A stretch of 64,000 nucleotides of DNA from Lachnospiraceae bacterium (GTDB lineage: Bacteria; Bacillota; Clostridia; Lachnospirales; Lachnospiraceae), in the NCBI GenBank assembly GCA_024698715.1, contig JAILRA010000058.1:1-64000 (forward strand), given 5' to 3'. Positions 7,305 to 16,781 of the stretch are shown here, in pieces (the first letter of the stretch is position 1; every line of letters begins with the position of its first letter). The notes under the pieces are model-generated. The model saw only the letters and a program-made list of their open reading frames with translations, made no database searches and had not been told where the DNA came from. The translations under genes and the position numbers were made by a program.

Positions 7305-8549
7305 ATGGGAAAAGATCTTAAAAACAGAGAGATTGGAAAAGGTCTCTCTCAAAGAAAGGATGGGCACTATTCAGCCAGATTCTTATCAAAGACTGGCACA
7401 AGAAAAGAAAAGTATTTTGATACACTAGTTCAAGCGAGAAATTGGCTTGATGCTGCGAGGAAAGAAGATGAAGGACTGACAATCGCTCCTTTTGAAATGG
7501 CATCCGATTTGGTACTCGAGAATGATATCCTTCCTACTAAGGAGGATATGACGGTTGATCAGTGGTTTAACTTTTGGTTAGAGAATATAGTTCCTGATTT
7601 ACGAAGCAATACTTTACGTAATTATAAGGATAGGTATAAATTCAACATCAAACCTATAATAGGTAATTTGAGCTTACAGGCGATTAAACCGATGCATTGT
7701 AAAAAGGTTTTGTTGGAGATGGAAAAAGGCTATTCAGGCTCTACTATAAAGCAAACTTATATTACAATGGGAACGATGTTCAAAGCGGCATTAATGAATG
7801 ATGTGATATCAAAACACCCGATGGACGGGCTTAAATACATCATCAAAACAAAACCAAAATCAGATATCAATGTTTTGAGCCTTGATGAACAGAAAAAATT
7901 CCTTGAGGCTGCAAGAGAGTCAAGTAATTATAAACAGTATTTGCTTATTCTTGAAACCGGACTCAGAACCGGTGAATTGGTAGCTTTAACTTGGGACTCG
8001 ATTGATTTCGAGAATAAAACTCTTACAGTTGATAAGTCATTGGAATATCGCCATAGCAGAGGGAACTGGGAAGCAGGACCGCCTAAGACTGAAGCGGGGT
8101 ACAGAACAATTCCTCTCACAAATAAGGCATTTAAAATTTTCCAGGAACTCCATACAGATAAGAGATTCAGAAGAGAATCAAGTGATCTAAACCAGAAACT
8201 CAAGTTTAAGGATAAGATTACTGGTCAAATCAGAACATTACATATGAAGGAACTTGTATTTATTAGTCCACAGACCGGAATGCCGATCAAGAATAGTGCA
8301 TATGACACTCAATTGTATAAGCTTTGCGAGAAAGCGGGCATTAAACACATTAGTATGCATACTTTAAGGCATACATATGCTACAAGGGCAATTGAGCGTG
8401 ATATAAATCCGAAAGCGTTACAGAAGCTTTTAGGTCATGCGACCTTACAGACCACTACGGATACTTATGTTCATGTAACTGATGATGCGAAAGTTGATGC
8501 TGTAAATCTGTTTGAGAGCAATGAACCGGCAATTTTCAAAATGGCGTAA
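7305..8549 (+). CDS. int: Tn916-family integrase (tyrosine recombinase)
   Basis: 414 residues with three parts: an N-terminal arm-binding domain (LSQRKDGHYSARFLSKTGTR, residues 13-32), a SAM-like core-binding domain (about 75-175) and the catalytic domain. Catalytic residues are visible: Arg in ETGLRTGELVAL, HTLRHTYATR, LGHATLQTT and the tyrosine in TDTYVHV. It carries out integration and excision of the surrounding element. GAAGGAGGGAACCGAT precedes the ATG. The last three codons fall within the first copy of the repeat cluster at 8541-8718, as expected if int lies at the element's end. Confidence 0.92.
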   Translation: MGKDLKNREIGKGLSQRKDGHYSARFLSKTGTRKEKYFDTLVQARNWLDAARKEDEGLTIAPFEMASDLVLENDILPTKEDMTVDQWFNFWLENIVPDLRSNTLRNYKDRYKFNIKPIIGNLSLQAIKPMHCKKVLLEMEKGYSGSTIKQTYITMGTMFKAALMNDVISKHPMDGLKYIIKTKPKSDINVLSLDEQKKFLEAARESSNYKQYLLILETGLRTGELVALTWDSIDFENKTLTVDKSLEYRHSRGNWEAGPPKTEAGYRTIPLTNKAFKIFQELHTDKRFRRESSDLNQKLKFKDKITGQIRTLHMKELVFISPQTGMPIKNSAYDTQLYKLCEKAGIKHISMHTLRHTYATRAIERDINPKALQKLLGHATLQTTTDTYVHVTDDAKVDAVNLFESNEPAIFKMA

Positions 8550-8718
8550 AATTGGCGTAAAAAATGGCGTAAAATGAAACTACTCATAAGAAGATTTGAA
8601 AAAGCTTCGAAAGTACTGTAAAATAAGGGTTTCATGAAGGTCCATAAAAGTCCATAAAAGGCAAAAATCGACCAAAATGGCGTAAGACCTTCAAAAAAAT
8701 GGCGTAAAAATGGCGTAA
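8541..8718 (+). repeat. Six copies of (A/T)TGGCGTAA at the element's right end
   Basis: Copies begin at 8541, 8552, 8564, 8677, 8699 and 8710, all in the same orientation; spacings of 11, 12, 22 and 11 bp keep most copies on one face of the helix. The first overlaps the int stop codon. A direct repeat TCCATAAAAG also occurs twice (8641-8660). The arrangement fits arm-type Int sites (DR-2 repeats in Tn916). No matching core attachment sequence could be assigned. Confidence 0.7.
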
Positions 8719-8773
8719 AATTCCAAACACAAATCGCTGGAATGCCCTAAATATAAGGAGATAAGAGAGATAC

Positions 8774-9874
8774 ATGAAACTAGGAATCGTGGGATTGCCG
8801 AACGTTGGCAAATCAACATTATTCAATTCACTTACGAAAGCGGGAGCGCAGGCTGCGAACTTCCCTTTCTGTACTATCGATCCCAACGTAGGTGTGGTTG
8901 CGGTACCGGATGAAAGAATAGAAAAGCTCGGTGAACTTTATAAGACCAAGAAAGTTACACCGGCTGTTATAGAGTTCGTTGATATTGCTGGTCTCGTAAA
9001 GGGTGCGAGCAAGGGTGAAGGACTCGGAAACCAGTTCCTTGCGAATATCAGGGAAGTTGATGCCATCGTTCATGTTGTAAGATGCTTCGAGGATGAGAAT
9101 ATCATTCATGTTGAAGGAAACGTTGATCCTGCAAGAGATATAGAGACGATCAATCTTGAACTTATATTCTCTGACCTGGAGATACTTGAGAGAAGGATCG
9201 CAAAGGTTGAAAAGGGTGCAAGAATGGATAAGGCGCTTGCCAAGGAAGAAGAGCTGCTTAAAGGCATTAAGGCTCATCTCGAAGAAGGCAAGATGGCACG
9301 TACATTTGAAGTTCCCGATGATGAGGATCTTCAGAAAGCTTTTAGGGAATACAATCTTCTTACCGCAAAGAAAACTATATATGCAGCTAATGTGGCAGAG
9401 GATGATCTTGCAGATGACGGAGCTTCCAACGAATATGTTAAGAAGGTTCGCGAGATTGCAAAAGAGGAAGGCTCGGGCGCACTTGTCATCTGTGCACAGA
9501 TCGAGCAGGAACTTGCGGAACTCGACGAGGATGAGAAGAAAGAGTATCTTGAGGAACTCGGAGTTAAATCTTCGGGACTCGACAAACTGGTTACCGAGAG
9601 TTATTCGCTTCTCGGACTTATAAGTTTCCTTACAGCAGGAGAAGATGAGTGTCGTGCATGGACCATCAAGAAAGGAACGAAAGCTCCTCAGGCTGCCGGA
9701 AAGATCCACACCGACTTTGAGCGTGGATTCATTAAGGCCGAAGTTGTTCCTTATGAAGTTCTTATTAATGAAGGTTCTCTTTCCGCTGCAAAAGAAAAAG
9801 GACTTGTCGGACTTGAAGGTAAGGAATATGTGGTTAAGGATGGAGATGTTATTCTCTTCAGATTTAACGTTTAA
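8774..9874 (+). CDS. ychF: Redox-regulated ATPase/GTPase YchF (EngD)
   Basis: 366 residues, normal full length. The Obg-family P-loop GLPNVGKST is at residues 6-14 and a G3 motif, DIAGLVKGASKGEGLGN, at about 70. A helical hairpin occupies about 125-195, and a C-terminal TGS-like domain runs from about 280 (LISFLTAGEDECRAWTIKKG). YchF binds ATP and the ribosome and affects stress responses. It is the first housekeeping gene after the mobile element, and its start lies only about 55 nt from the last Int repeat, so its original promoter region may have been altered by insertion. Confidence 0.95.
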   Translation: MKLGIVGLPNVGKSTLFNSLTKAGAQAANFPFCTIDPNVGVVAVPDERIEKLGELYKTKKVTPAVIEFVDIAGLVKGASKGEGLGNQFLANIREVDAIVHVVRCFEDENIIHVEGNVDPARDIETINLELIFSDLEILERRIAKVEKGARMDKALAKEEELLKGIKAHLEEGKMARTFEVPDDEDLQKAFREYNLLTAKKTIYAANVAEDDLADDGASNEYVKKVREIAKEEGSGALVICAQIEQELAELDEDEKKEYLEELGVKSSGLDKLVTESYSLLGLISFLTAGEDECRAWTIKKGTKAPQAAGKIHTDFERGFIKAEVVPYEVLINEGSLSAAKEKGLVGLEGKEYVVKDGDVILFRFNV

Positions 9875-9902
9875 ATTGGCATTATTACAAAAAGATCATT
9901 TG

Positions 9903-9937
9903 AAAGTCTGCCCGTGATTTTTCGGACAGGCTTTTTT
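9903..9937 (+). terminator. Terminator of ychF
   Basis: GTCTGCCCG (9906-9914) pairs with CGGACAGGC (9923-9931) with one mismatch, followed by TTTTTT. Confidence 0.85.
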
Positions 9938-10053
9938 GATACAACAAAATACGATAAATGATATGTCGGATTATGAGAAGAAGCTTTTTTATCTTGGGAT
10001 TATATTACTGTTGAATAAAAGAGAAAAACTTTTGTATGAAAAAGAGGATAAAT

Positions 10054-11424
10054 ATGAAAGATCTTACAACAGATATGACAAAAGGAAATCCGGTAAAGCA
10101 CATCTTACTGTTTTCGCTTCCGGCACTTATAGGAAATATTTTTCAGCAGATATACAATCTTGCGGATTCGGTTATAGTCGGCAGACTTATCAGCCCTCAG
10201 GCTTTGGCAGCAGTAGGAGCATCGGCTTCCATAACATTTCTTTTCTTTGCTCTCTGCAACGGAATAGGAAGCGGCGGCGGGATAATTGCTTCACAGTATT
10301 ACGGGGCGCATGAGGATGACAAGGTCAAAAACTGCATCGTGAATACGGGACTTATAATGCTTGTCGTACCGATTCTTTTCGGAAGCATCGGATTTGTATT
10401 CGCACCCGTTCTGCTTAACGTTTTGAATACACCGGCTGAAATAATGGCGGATGCAACGATGTATATAAGATTTATGTGCTTCGGTCTGCTTTTCGTTTCT
10501 TTATATAATTACATATCTTCAATATTAAGAGCGCTCGGCGATTCGAAGTCACCTCTTTATTTCCTTATAGCATCGACTCTTGTGAATATTGTTCTCGACA
10601 TTGTATTCATTCACAATTTCAAGCTCGGTATTAAAGGCGCGGCACTCGCAACCGTGATCGCTCAGTTTTTATCCGTAGTAGGAAGCGGAATATATGCGGT
10701 TAAGTTTAATTCGTATTTTAAACTGAAGAAAGAAGATTTTAAGATATCTTCGAATATGATCTACAGAGTTATAAGACTCGGGGTTCCGATGTCACTTCAG
10801 TTCGCTCTGATAGCAATATCCACCATGGCGCTTCAGAGAGTGGTTAATGCATACGGAACAGTAGTTGTTGCTGCGTTTACCGCCACAGGAAGAATAGAAC
10901 AACTTGTTCATCAGCCTTATCAGACGCTCTGTGCTTCGCTTTCCACATTCTGCGGACAGAACCACGGTGCCAACAAAAAGGACAGGGTACTTTCCGGATT
11001 CAGATACGGCCTTCTTATAATGGCGATCATCTCGGTATTAATGCTCGGTGTAATGCAGATTTTCGGAAGAACTCTTATGGGACTTTTTGTAACGGATCCT
11101 GAAGTAATCACACTCGGCGCATACGGTCTTAAGATCACAAGCCTGTTTTACCTTGCACTGGGAACCATCTACGTTGTAAGAGGCGTTCTTACCGGAATGG
11201 GAGATGCGTTCTTTGCACTCTTTAACGGTGTGATAGAAGTAATAGGAAGAATCGCATTTCCTATTCTTATTACAGGACTCCTCGGATTCGGTGTTTCGGG
11301 CATCTGGGTAGCTACGGGATGCGTTTGGCTGATAAGCGGTATCACCGCATGGGGCAGATATTATGTACGTTTTCATGAAAAAACACCCGTTAAGCACAAG
11401 ATGTTGGGGAGAAGTGTGATTTAG
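10054..11424 (+). CDS. MATE-family multidrug/cation exporter
   Basis: 456 residues with about 12 hydrophobic segments in two MatE repeats; the N-terminus DMTKGNPVKHILLFSLPALI and the LADSVIVGR motif are typical of the family. It exports organic cations or drugs in exchange for Na+ or H+ at the cytoplasmic membrane. The start at 10054 is preferred because AGAGG lies 6 nt upstream, while the in-frame ATG at 10036 lacks a ribosome-binding site. It stands alone between two terminators; substrate unknown. Confidence 0.9.
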   Translation: MKDLTTDMTKGNPVKHILLFSLPALIGNIFQQIYNLADSVIVGRLISPQALAAVGASASITFLFFALCNGIGSGGGIIASQYYGAHEDDKVKNCIVNTGLIMLVVPILFGSIGFVFAPVLLNVLNTPAEIMADATMYIRFMCFGLLFVSLYNYISSILRALGDSKSPLYFLIASTLVNIVLDIVFIHNFKLGIKGAALATVIAQFLSVVGSGIYAVKFNSYFKLKKEDFKISSNMIYRVIRLGVPMSLQFALIAISTMALQRVVNAYGTVVVAAFTATGRIEQLVHQPYQTLCASLSTFCGQNHGANKKDRVLSGFRYGLLIMAIISVLMLGVMQIFGRTLMGLFVTDPEVITLGAYGLKITSLFYLALGTIYVVRGVLTGMGDAFFALFNGVIEVIGRIAFPILITGLLGFGVSGIWVATGCVWLISGITAWGRYYVRFHEKTPVKHKMLGRSVI

Positions 11425-11435
11425 CTTTATTTTTC

Positions 11436-11456
11436 GGGCCTTCGGGCCCTTTTTTT
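11436..11456 (+). terminator. Terminator of the MATE gene
   Basis: GGGCC TTCG GGCCC hairpin (11436-11449) followed by TTTTTTT. A UUCG-type tetraloop makes it stable. Confidence 0.9.
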
Positions 11457-11491
11457 ATTGCAAAAAAATAGTAAAAAAACGAAAAAAATCC

Positions 11492-11520
11492 TTGAAATCG
11501 GGGAAGGTTACGCGTATACT
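11492..11520 (+). promoter_or_regulatory. Promoter of the division and cell wall cluster
   Basis: TTGAAA (11492-11497), 17-bp spacer, TATACT (11515-11520). It lies about 98 nt upstream of mraZ and is directly followed by the MraZ boxes. Confidence 0.8.
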
Positions 11521-11526
11521 TAAATC

Positions 11527-11565
11527 AAGTGGTGACTAAGTGGCGAATGAATGATGACTTAGTGG
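11527..11565 (+). promoter_or_regulatory. MraZ operator: three (A/T)AGTGG repeats
   Basis: AAGTGG at 11527-11532 and 11538-11543 and TAGTGG at 11560-11565, spaced 11 and 22 bp, so all three are in helical phase. They cover the predicted transcription start. MraZ is known to bind short GTGG/TGGG-type direct repeats upstream of its own gene and repress the operon. Confidence 0.75.
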
Positions 11566-11617
11566 TAAGTTTTTCTGAAAAAAGTCCGATAAAAATATCG
11601 GAACAGGTAAGGATACG

Positions 11618-12037
11618 ATGGGATTTAGCGGAGAGTATCAAAACAATATGGATGCCAAGGGAAGAGTGATCCTCCCGATCAAATTCCGTGAAACCATCGG
11701 AGAACCGTTTGTTCTTACCAAGGGAATTGACAGAAACCTTTACATTTATTCAATGGAAGAATGGGAAAAGGTTGAAAAAAGACTTGCGGCACTTAAAATG
11801 ACGGATTCCAGATCCAGAGCACTGAAAAGATTACTGCAGGGCTCGGCTATAGAATTGGAAATAGACAATCAGGACAGAATTACGATTCCGCAGAATTTGA
11901 GGATTTATGCAAATCTCGGAAAAGAACTCCTTTTTGTGGGTCAGGGCGAATATATTGAAATCTGGTCCAAGAGTTCATTTGATGAGATGAGTGACAACAT
12001 GAATTATGCAGAGGTAACCGAAGGATTGGATTTCTAA
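11618..12037 (+). CDS. mraZ: Transcriptional regulator MraZ
   Basis: 139 residues with two SpoVT/AbrB-like repeats: [15 protein letters not shown] near residue 11 and [14 protein letters not shown] near residue 82, each carrying the DxxGR-like DNA-contact motif. It is the first gene of the division cluster and binds as a ring oligomer to the repeats at 11527-11565 to control it. Its stop overlaps the rsmH start (TAATG), showing translational coupling. Confidence 0.95.
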   Translation: MGFSGEYQNNMDAKGRVILPIKFRETIGEPFVLTKGIDRNLYIYSMEEWEKVEKRLAALKMTDSRSRALKRLLQGSAIELEIDNQDRITIPQNLRIYANLGKELLFVGQGEYIEIWSKSSFDEMSDNMNYAEVTEGLDF

Positions 12038-12969
12038 TGGATTTTAAACATGTTTCCGTTTTGCTCAACGAAACGGTTGACGGATTAAATATAAGAAAAA
12101 ACGGGATATATGTAGACTGCACGCTCGGCGGAGGCGGACATTCCGAAGAAGTTTTAAAGAGACTTGAAGGAACCGGACTTCTGATCGGAATAGACCAGGA
12201 CGAAGATGCGCTTTCGGCAGCAAAGGAAAGACTTAAAGAGTATAAGAACGTAATCTTCGTTCATGACAACTTTGAAAACATAAAAGAGATCGTAAACAGA
12301 GAGTGCAACGGGAAAGTAAACGGAATCATGGCAGATCTGGGAGTCAGTTCCTATCAGTTCGATACTCCGGAAAGAGGATTCAGCTACAGATTCGATGCAC
12401 CGCTGGATATGAGAATGAATCGCGAAAATTCACTTAACGCTTACGAGATAATCAATCATTACTCACAGGCGGATCTCTTCAGGATAATCAAAGATTACGG
12501 CGAAGAAAAATTTGCTCAGAACATTGCGAAACACATATGCATGGAAAGAGAAAAAAAGCCGGTTGAGACAACTTTCGAACTCAACGAGATCATCAAGGCT
12601 TCGATACCTGCCAAGATGAGAGAAAAGGGCGGACATCCTTCCAAGCGAACGTTCCAGGCAATAAGGATCGAATGCAACAGAGAATTGGAAATACTTGAGA
12701 ATACTTTAGATGACATGATCGGATGCCTCGACAGTGAAGGAAGGCTTTGCATCATAACATTTCATTCACTTGAAGACAGGATAGTGAAGAACAATTTCAA
12801 AAACAACGAAAACCCGTGCACATGTCCTGCGAACTTTCCGGTCTGCGTATGCAGAAAGGTTTCAAAAGGCAGGGTAATATCGAGAAAGCCGATAACGGCG
12901 GGAGACGAGGAGCTGGAAGAAAATTCCAGAAGTCAGTCGGCAAAACTCAGGGTATTCGAAAAGATCTGA
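12037..12969 (+). CDS. rsmH: 16S rRNA (cytosine1402-N4)-methyltransferase RsmH
   Basis: 310 residues, typical length. The SAM-binding motif [16 protein letters not shown] begins at about residue 26, and the family signatures [12 protein letters not shown] and [10 protein letters not shown] are present. It methylates C1402 in the ribosomal P site. A cysteine-rich stretch, [12 protein letters not shown], near the C-terminus is common in clostridial RsmH. Second gene of the mraZ operon. Confidence 0.96.
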   Translation: MDFKHVSVLLNETVDGLNIRKNGIYVDCTLGGGGHSEEVLKRLEGTGLLIGIDQDEDALSAAKERLKEYKNVIFVHDNFENIKEIVNRECNGKVNGIMADLGVSSYQFDTPERGFSYRFDAPLDMRMNRENSLNAYEIINHYSQADLFRIIKDYGEEKFAQNIAKHICMEREKKPVETTFELNEIIKASIPAKMREKGGHPSKRTFQAIRIECNRELEILENTLDDMIGCLDSEGRLCIITFHSLEDRIVKNNFKNNENPCTCPANFPVCVCRKVSKGRVISRKPITAGDEELEENSRSQSAKLRVFEKI

Positions 12970-13010
12970 AAAACTGAAAGACAAAGGATTTATTAAAAAG
13001 GGGATTGGAA

Positions 13011-13478
13011 ATGGAAACTCAGACACTTGAATTTAAGGGATTAAAAAGAAGGGATAATTCATTTTATAACACAACTAACACGGCGGTAAAAGTTCAGCCT
13101 AAAGAAAGGAAGAAAAAGAACCTCGAATTATTACCCGAGGAGATCAAAAAACACAATATATCGGGTAAAATGCTTCTGACTTTTTTCTATATTGTGTGTA
13201 CGGGGCTTTTCATAGGAACGATTTTGATGTATATTAATCTGCAGGGCGATTTGTCCACTTCGGCAGATAAGATAGCTACACTTCAGACAAAATACGAATC
13301 ACTGAAGAAAAGCAACGACGCAGAATATGCCGCGATCAACAATTCCATCGACAACGAAGAGATACGAAGAGTAGCCATCGAGGAACTTGGAATGCATTAT
13401 GCGGCAGACGGACAGATCATTTCTTACAAGGATAATTATACTAACGACTATGTGAGAGTATATTCCGTAATTCATTAG
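13011..13478 (+). CDS. ftsL: Cell division protein FtsL (septum formation initiator-like)
   Basis: 155 residues, bitopic: a basic cytoplasmic N-terminus (to about residue 58), one membrane segment (MLLTFFYIVCTGLFIGTILM) and a short extracytoplasmic coiled coil (residues about 85-125) ending in the EELGMHYA motif typical of FtsL/DivIC. ATG 13011 is used since AAAAGGGG lies about 7 nt upstream; a TTG at 13005 is in frame but less likely. Its place between rsmH and the class B PBP is the conserved ftsL position. Confidence 0.85.
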   Translation: METQTLEFKGLKRRDNSFYNTTNTAVKVQPKERKKKNLELLPEEIKKHNISGKMLLTFFYIVCTGLFIGTILMYINLQGDLSTSADKIATLQTKYESLKKSNDAEYAAINNSIDNEEIRRVAIEELGMHYAADGQIISYKDNYTNDYVRVYSVIH

Positions 13479-13489
13479 GAAGTAACATT

Positions 13490-15775
13490 GTGGAAGCAAT
13501 ACTGAAAAAGGTTTTGAAAAATATTCTTGAAACTCTTTTATATTTCAAAGAGAGTATTCTGAGAATGATAGGGCTTAGACCATCCGATAAATACGGAGAA
13601 AAAGACAATAAGAGTAGCCAGCAGGTTACTCTTATTCGCGTATTATTTTATTTATTGATAGTTTCTTTTGTTGTAATCATTCTAAGACTTTCCTACATTG
13701 TTTCCTTTAAGGGCGAAGAATATAAGAGAATGGTTTATTCGCAGCGTCAGGCTTCGGATATCGTTATTCCCTGCGAACGAGGCAGTATCTATGATGCGAA
13801 GGGTACCGTACTTGCATCGAATATAAAAGAATACATTGTTATCCTTGATGCAAAACAGGTAAACGATTATTGCCGACAGATGGGTAAATCCGCATACATC
13901 GAAGCTACTGCTGATGCTTTAAACAAATATCTCGGATACAACAAGCAGGAGATAATCGATTTTATCAACGATAATCCCAAGGATGCGTACGAGAGAATCT
14001 CCAAGGAGGAGAACGGCAAAGTCATTTCACTTACGTCGGAAGAACTTAAGCCGCTCATGACTGCTATCGAAGAGTCCAAAATGAAAGGAAGCAAGGAGAC
14101 CGCTATATACGGAATCCAGTTCGAGGATTCATACAGCAGAATTTATCCGAACAATACGCTTGCTTGTGACCTTATCGGTTACGTCAATGACGGTGACGAA
14201 GGCATGTACGGTCTTGAACAGTATTACGAGGATGATCTTAAAGGTGTTAACGGTCGTTCCTTCGGATACATCAATGATTACACAAATCTCGAAAGACAGA
14301 TCGTTCCCGCACAGAACGGCAATTCGCTCATCTTAAACGTTGATGCTTCGATCCAGAGAATAGTCGAAAGAAAGATAAATGAGATCAACGAAAGCATGGA
14401 TACCGAAGACAGAGCGGGTTCATATAATACAGGCGTTATCATCATGGAAAGCGAGACCGGCAATGTTCTTGCGATGGCAGGTTATCCTTTTTATGATCTC
14501 AATGACCCCAAAGCCGTATCTGCCGACAAATACTATTCGCAAAAGCAGATCAAGGAACTTTTGTCAAAATTCGCGATATCTGAAGGTTATGTGGACGGTG
14601 TCAGCGGAAATATCTTTTTTGAAGAAGACAAAGAGCCTTATTTTAAGATACTCAATCTGGAAACGGGAATGGATGAAGTCGTAGTGCTTACCGAGGAGCA
14701 GAAAGATACTCTTGATAACGATCTTTCCGGTTATGTCAGAGACGGTGTATGGAAAAACTTCTGTATTTCCGATACATATGAGCCCGGTTCCGTAGCAAAG
14801 ACGATCACGACGGCCGTTGGTCTTGATTCGGGCAAACTTGTTCCTTCGGACAGTTATTATTGTACAGGTGTTATACAGGTTCTCGACAGAAATATCCACT
14901 GTTCGCATAAATGGGGATGCCTTGGCGGCGATCTCAGAATGTGCCTTGTCAAGTCCTGCAACCCCGCATATACGGTATTTGGAAAGAAGATCGGAAAAGA
15001 AACTTTTCTTGAATATACAAAAGATTTTTACGGAATTAAGACCGGCATAGATCTTACCGGTGAAGTAAGTGCCCACAATCTGGTATTTACCGAAGCGACA
15101 CTTAATACTACCGAGCTTGCGACTGCATCGTTCGGTCAGGGTTTCAATGCTACCATGATCCAGATGATCTGCGGTTTCAACTCACTTATAAACGGCGGTA
15201 ATTACTATGAACCCCATGTCGTAAACAGGATCGTTGATGCCAACGGATGCGTTATCAAAAATATTGAGCCCAAGATCCTCAAGCAGACCGTTTCAGAATC
15301 CACAAGCGAAAAAATGAAGGATTACTGCATCGGCGTTGTTGAAGAATCCGAAGGTACAGGAAAAAAATCCCGCCCCGCAGGTTACAGGATCGGCGGAAAG
15401 ACCGGAACGGCTCAGATCTCCGGCGTTGGCGGATATCAGGCAGGACAGTACGTTGTATCTTTTATGAGCTTTGCGCCTGCGATCGATCCCAAGATCGTAA
15501 TGTATGTTGTAATCGACAGACCTAATATTCCCGATCAGTCTTCGGGTGCCGTAAATCAGGCCTGCATTCTTACAAGAGAAATTTATACGGAAGTACTTCC
15601 TTATCTCAATATTCCGATGACGGAAGCACTTACCGAAAAAGAAATTGAAGAACTAAATGAGAAGGGTATTTACACTTCAAATATAGTCATTAAGGAAGAA
15701 ACGGAAGAAGAGAGCGAGACCGATACGGATGAAATGACCGGTGAAGCTATCGAACCCGTAGAAACCGATAATTAA
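13490..15775 (+). CDS. Class B penicillin-binding protein (FtsI/SpoVD-like transpeptidase)
   Basis: 761 residues, GTG start with AGGAAG 7 nt upstream. A membrane anchor lies at residues 47-70, then the PBP dimer domain (CERGSIYDAKGTVLASN) and the transpeptidase domain with Ser434 in GSVAKT, the SxN motif SCN at about 489 and KTG at about 637. It cross-links septal peptidoglycan together with FtsW encoded downstream. There are no PASTA domains. It carries an acidic insertion of about 60 residues before the active serine (FEEDKEPYFKILNLETGMDE) and a Glu/Thr-rich C-terminal tail. The PBP2b/FtsI and SpoVD roles cannot be told apart by sequence here, but its position favours division. Confidence 0.93.
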   Translation: MEAILKKVLKNILETLLYFKESILRMIGLRPSDKYGEKDNKSSQQVTLIRVLFYLLIVSFVVIILRLSYIVSFKGEEYKRMVYSQRQASDIVIPCERGSIYDAKGTVLASNIKEYIVILDAKQVNDYCRQMGKSAYIEATADALNKYLGYNKQEIIDFINDNPKDAYERISKEENGKVISLTSEELKPLMTAIEESKMKGSKETAIYGIQFEDSYSRIYPNNTLACDLIGYVNDGDEGMYGLEQYYEDDLKGVNGRSFGYINDYTNLERQIVPAQNGNSLILNVDASIQRIVERKINEINESMDTEDRAGSYNTGVIIMESETGNVLAMAGYPFYDLNDPKAVSADKYYSQKQIKELLSKFAISEGYVDGVSGNIFFEEDKEPYFKILNLETGMDEVVVLTEEQKDTLDNDLSGYVRDGVWKNFCISDTYEPGSVAKTITTAVGLDSGKLVPSDSYYCTGVIQVLDRNIHCSHKWGCLGGDLRMCLVKSCNPAYTVFGKKIGKETFLEYTKDFYGIKTGIDLTGEVSAHNLVFTEATLNTTELATASFGQGFNATMIQMICGFNSLINGGNYYEPHVVNRIVDANGCVIKNIEPKILKQTVSESTSEKMKDYCIGVVEESEGTGKKSRPAGYRIGGKTGTAQISGVGGYQAGQYVVSFMSFAPAIDPKIVMYVVIDRPNIPDQSSGAVNQACILTREIYTEVLPYLNIPMTEALTEKEIEELNEKGIYTSNIVIKEETEEESETDTDEMTGEAIEPVETDN

Positions 15776-15793
15776 AAGATTTACGAGGATATC

Positions 15794-16756
15794 ATGAGTT
15801 TACTGATTCAGATTATTGTTTTATTCTTAAGTTCATTTGCGATAATGCTTATAACGACACCGATCGGACTGCCTGTTTTAAGGCGTTTAAAATTCGGACA
15901 GACGGTAAGGAATGAAGGACCGGAGTCGCATCTTGTCAAAAACGGCACACCCACGATGGGCGGCCTGATGATACTGTTTGCATTTGCTATTCCCTGTGCT
16001 TTCATAATTGTAAATAATCCGATGGTTGCTTCGGCTGCGGCGATTACCGCATTTTTTGGTCTGGTCGGATTTATGGATGATTTTATAAAGGTAAAAAAGA
16101 AACAGTCCGAAGGACTCAAACCCTGGCAGAAGATGGGACTTCAGGTTATATTTACAATCGGTATTCTCGTATATATGTACTTTTTTTCGGACATATCGTT
16201 TTCAATGATCGTTCCCTTTACTCACGGAATGGAAATTAATATCGGTATCTGGGCGCTTCCTCTTTGCTTTTTTGTAATACTCGGAACGGATACCGGTTCG
16301 AATTTTACGGACGGACTTGACGGTCTGGTATCCAAAGTTACACTTGCGATCCTTGCATTTCTTTTTGTTGTTGCATTGATGCAGGGAAGTACGCTTGTAT
16401 TGCCGATAGCGATATTTGCAGGTGCGTTACTTGGATTTCTTGTTTTCAATTCTTATCCTGCAAAAGTATTTATGGGAGATACGGGTGCTCTTGCAATCGG
16501 CGGATTCGTGGCCGTATGCGCGATAGAACTCAAAGTCACTTTGTTCCTTCCCATAATCGCATTCATATATGTTGCCGAAGTAGGTTCGGTCATCATGCAG
16601 GTAAGTTATTTTAAAATGACACACGGAAAAAGAATTTTTAAAATGACACCCATACATCATCATTTTGAAAAAAGCGGATGGAAAGAAACAAAGGTTGTTT
16701 CGGTATTTACCATCGTAACGATCATTCTTTGCATGCTTGCTATGCTTGCTTTATAA
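15794..16756 (+). CDS. mraY: Phospho-N-acetylmuramoyl-pentapeptide-transferase MraY
   Basis: 320 residues, about ten membrane helices. The catalytic aspartates are visible in MDDFIKVKKKQSEGLKPWQK and GTDTGSNFTDGLDG, and the histidine cluster in PIHHHFEKSGW. It transfers phospho-MurNAc-pentapeptide from UDP to undecaprenyl phosphate to make lipid I at the inner face of the membrane. It follows the PBP gene directly; murE, murF and murD are absent from this cluster. Confidence 0.97.
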   Translation: MSLLIQIIVLFLSSFAIMLITTPIGLPVLRRLKFGQTVRNEGPESHLVKNGTPTMGGLMILFAFAIPCAFIIVNNPMVASAAAITAFFGLVGFMDDFIKVKKKQSEGLKPWQKMGLQVIFTIGILVYMYFFSDISFSMIVPFTHGMEINIGIWALPLCFFVILGTDTGSNFTDGLDGLVSKVTLAILAFLFVVALMQGSTLVLPIAIFAGALLGFLVFNSYPAKVFMGDTGALAIGGFVAVCAIELKVTLFLPIIAFIYVAEVGSVIMQVSYFKMTHGKRIFKMTPIHHHFEKSGWKETKVVSVFTIVTIILCMLAMLAL

Positions 16757-16781
16757 AAAGGACGGAAATATTTACGGTATT

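Larger units (their letters stand above)
1..8740. mobile_element. Right part of an integrated mobile element (Tn916-type Int/Xis module)
   Basis: A regulator, sigma-like protein, excisionase and Tn916-type integrase stand in the usual order at the right end of an integrative element, and the integrase abuts a cluster of short repeats and then the housekeeping gene ychF. Genes here are visibly more AT-rich than ychF and everything downstream. No conjugation, relaxase or replication gene is in view, so the left end is probably outside the window. Whether the type I restriction locus at 1-2310 is cargo of the same element or older chromosomal DNA cannot be decided here. The right boundary is approximate, between the last Int-type repeat (8718) and the ychF start (8774). 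Confidence 0.6.

Noticed and set aside
9156..9623. 155-codon plus-strand frame inside ychF
   Set aside because: It is a shifted frame of ychF, rich in Arg and Leu, with no motifs.
8828..9709. 293-codon open frame on the minus strand
   Set aside because: It is antisense to ychF, whose motifs and codon structure are clear; composition is Cys/Phe-rich and has no ribosome-binding site.
14564..15076. 170-codon minus-strand frame
   Set aside because: Antisense to the PBP gene, no ribosome-binding site.
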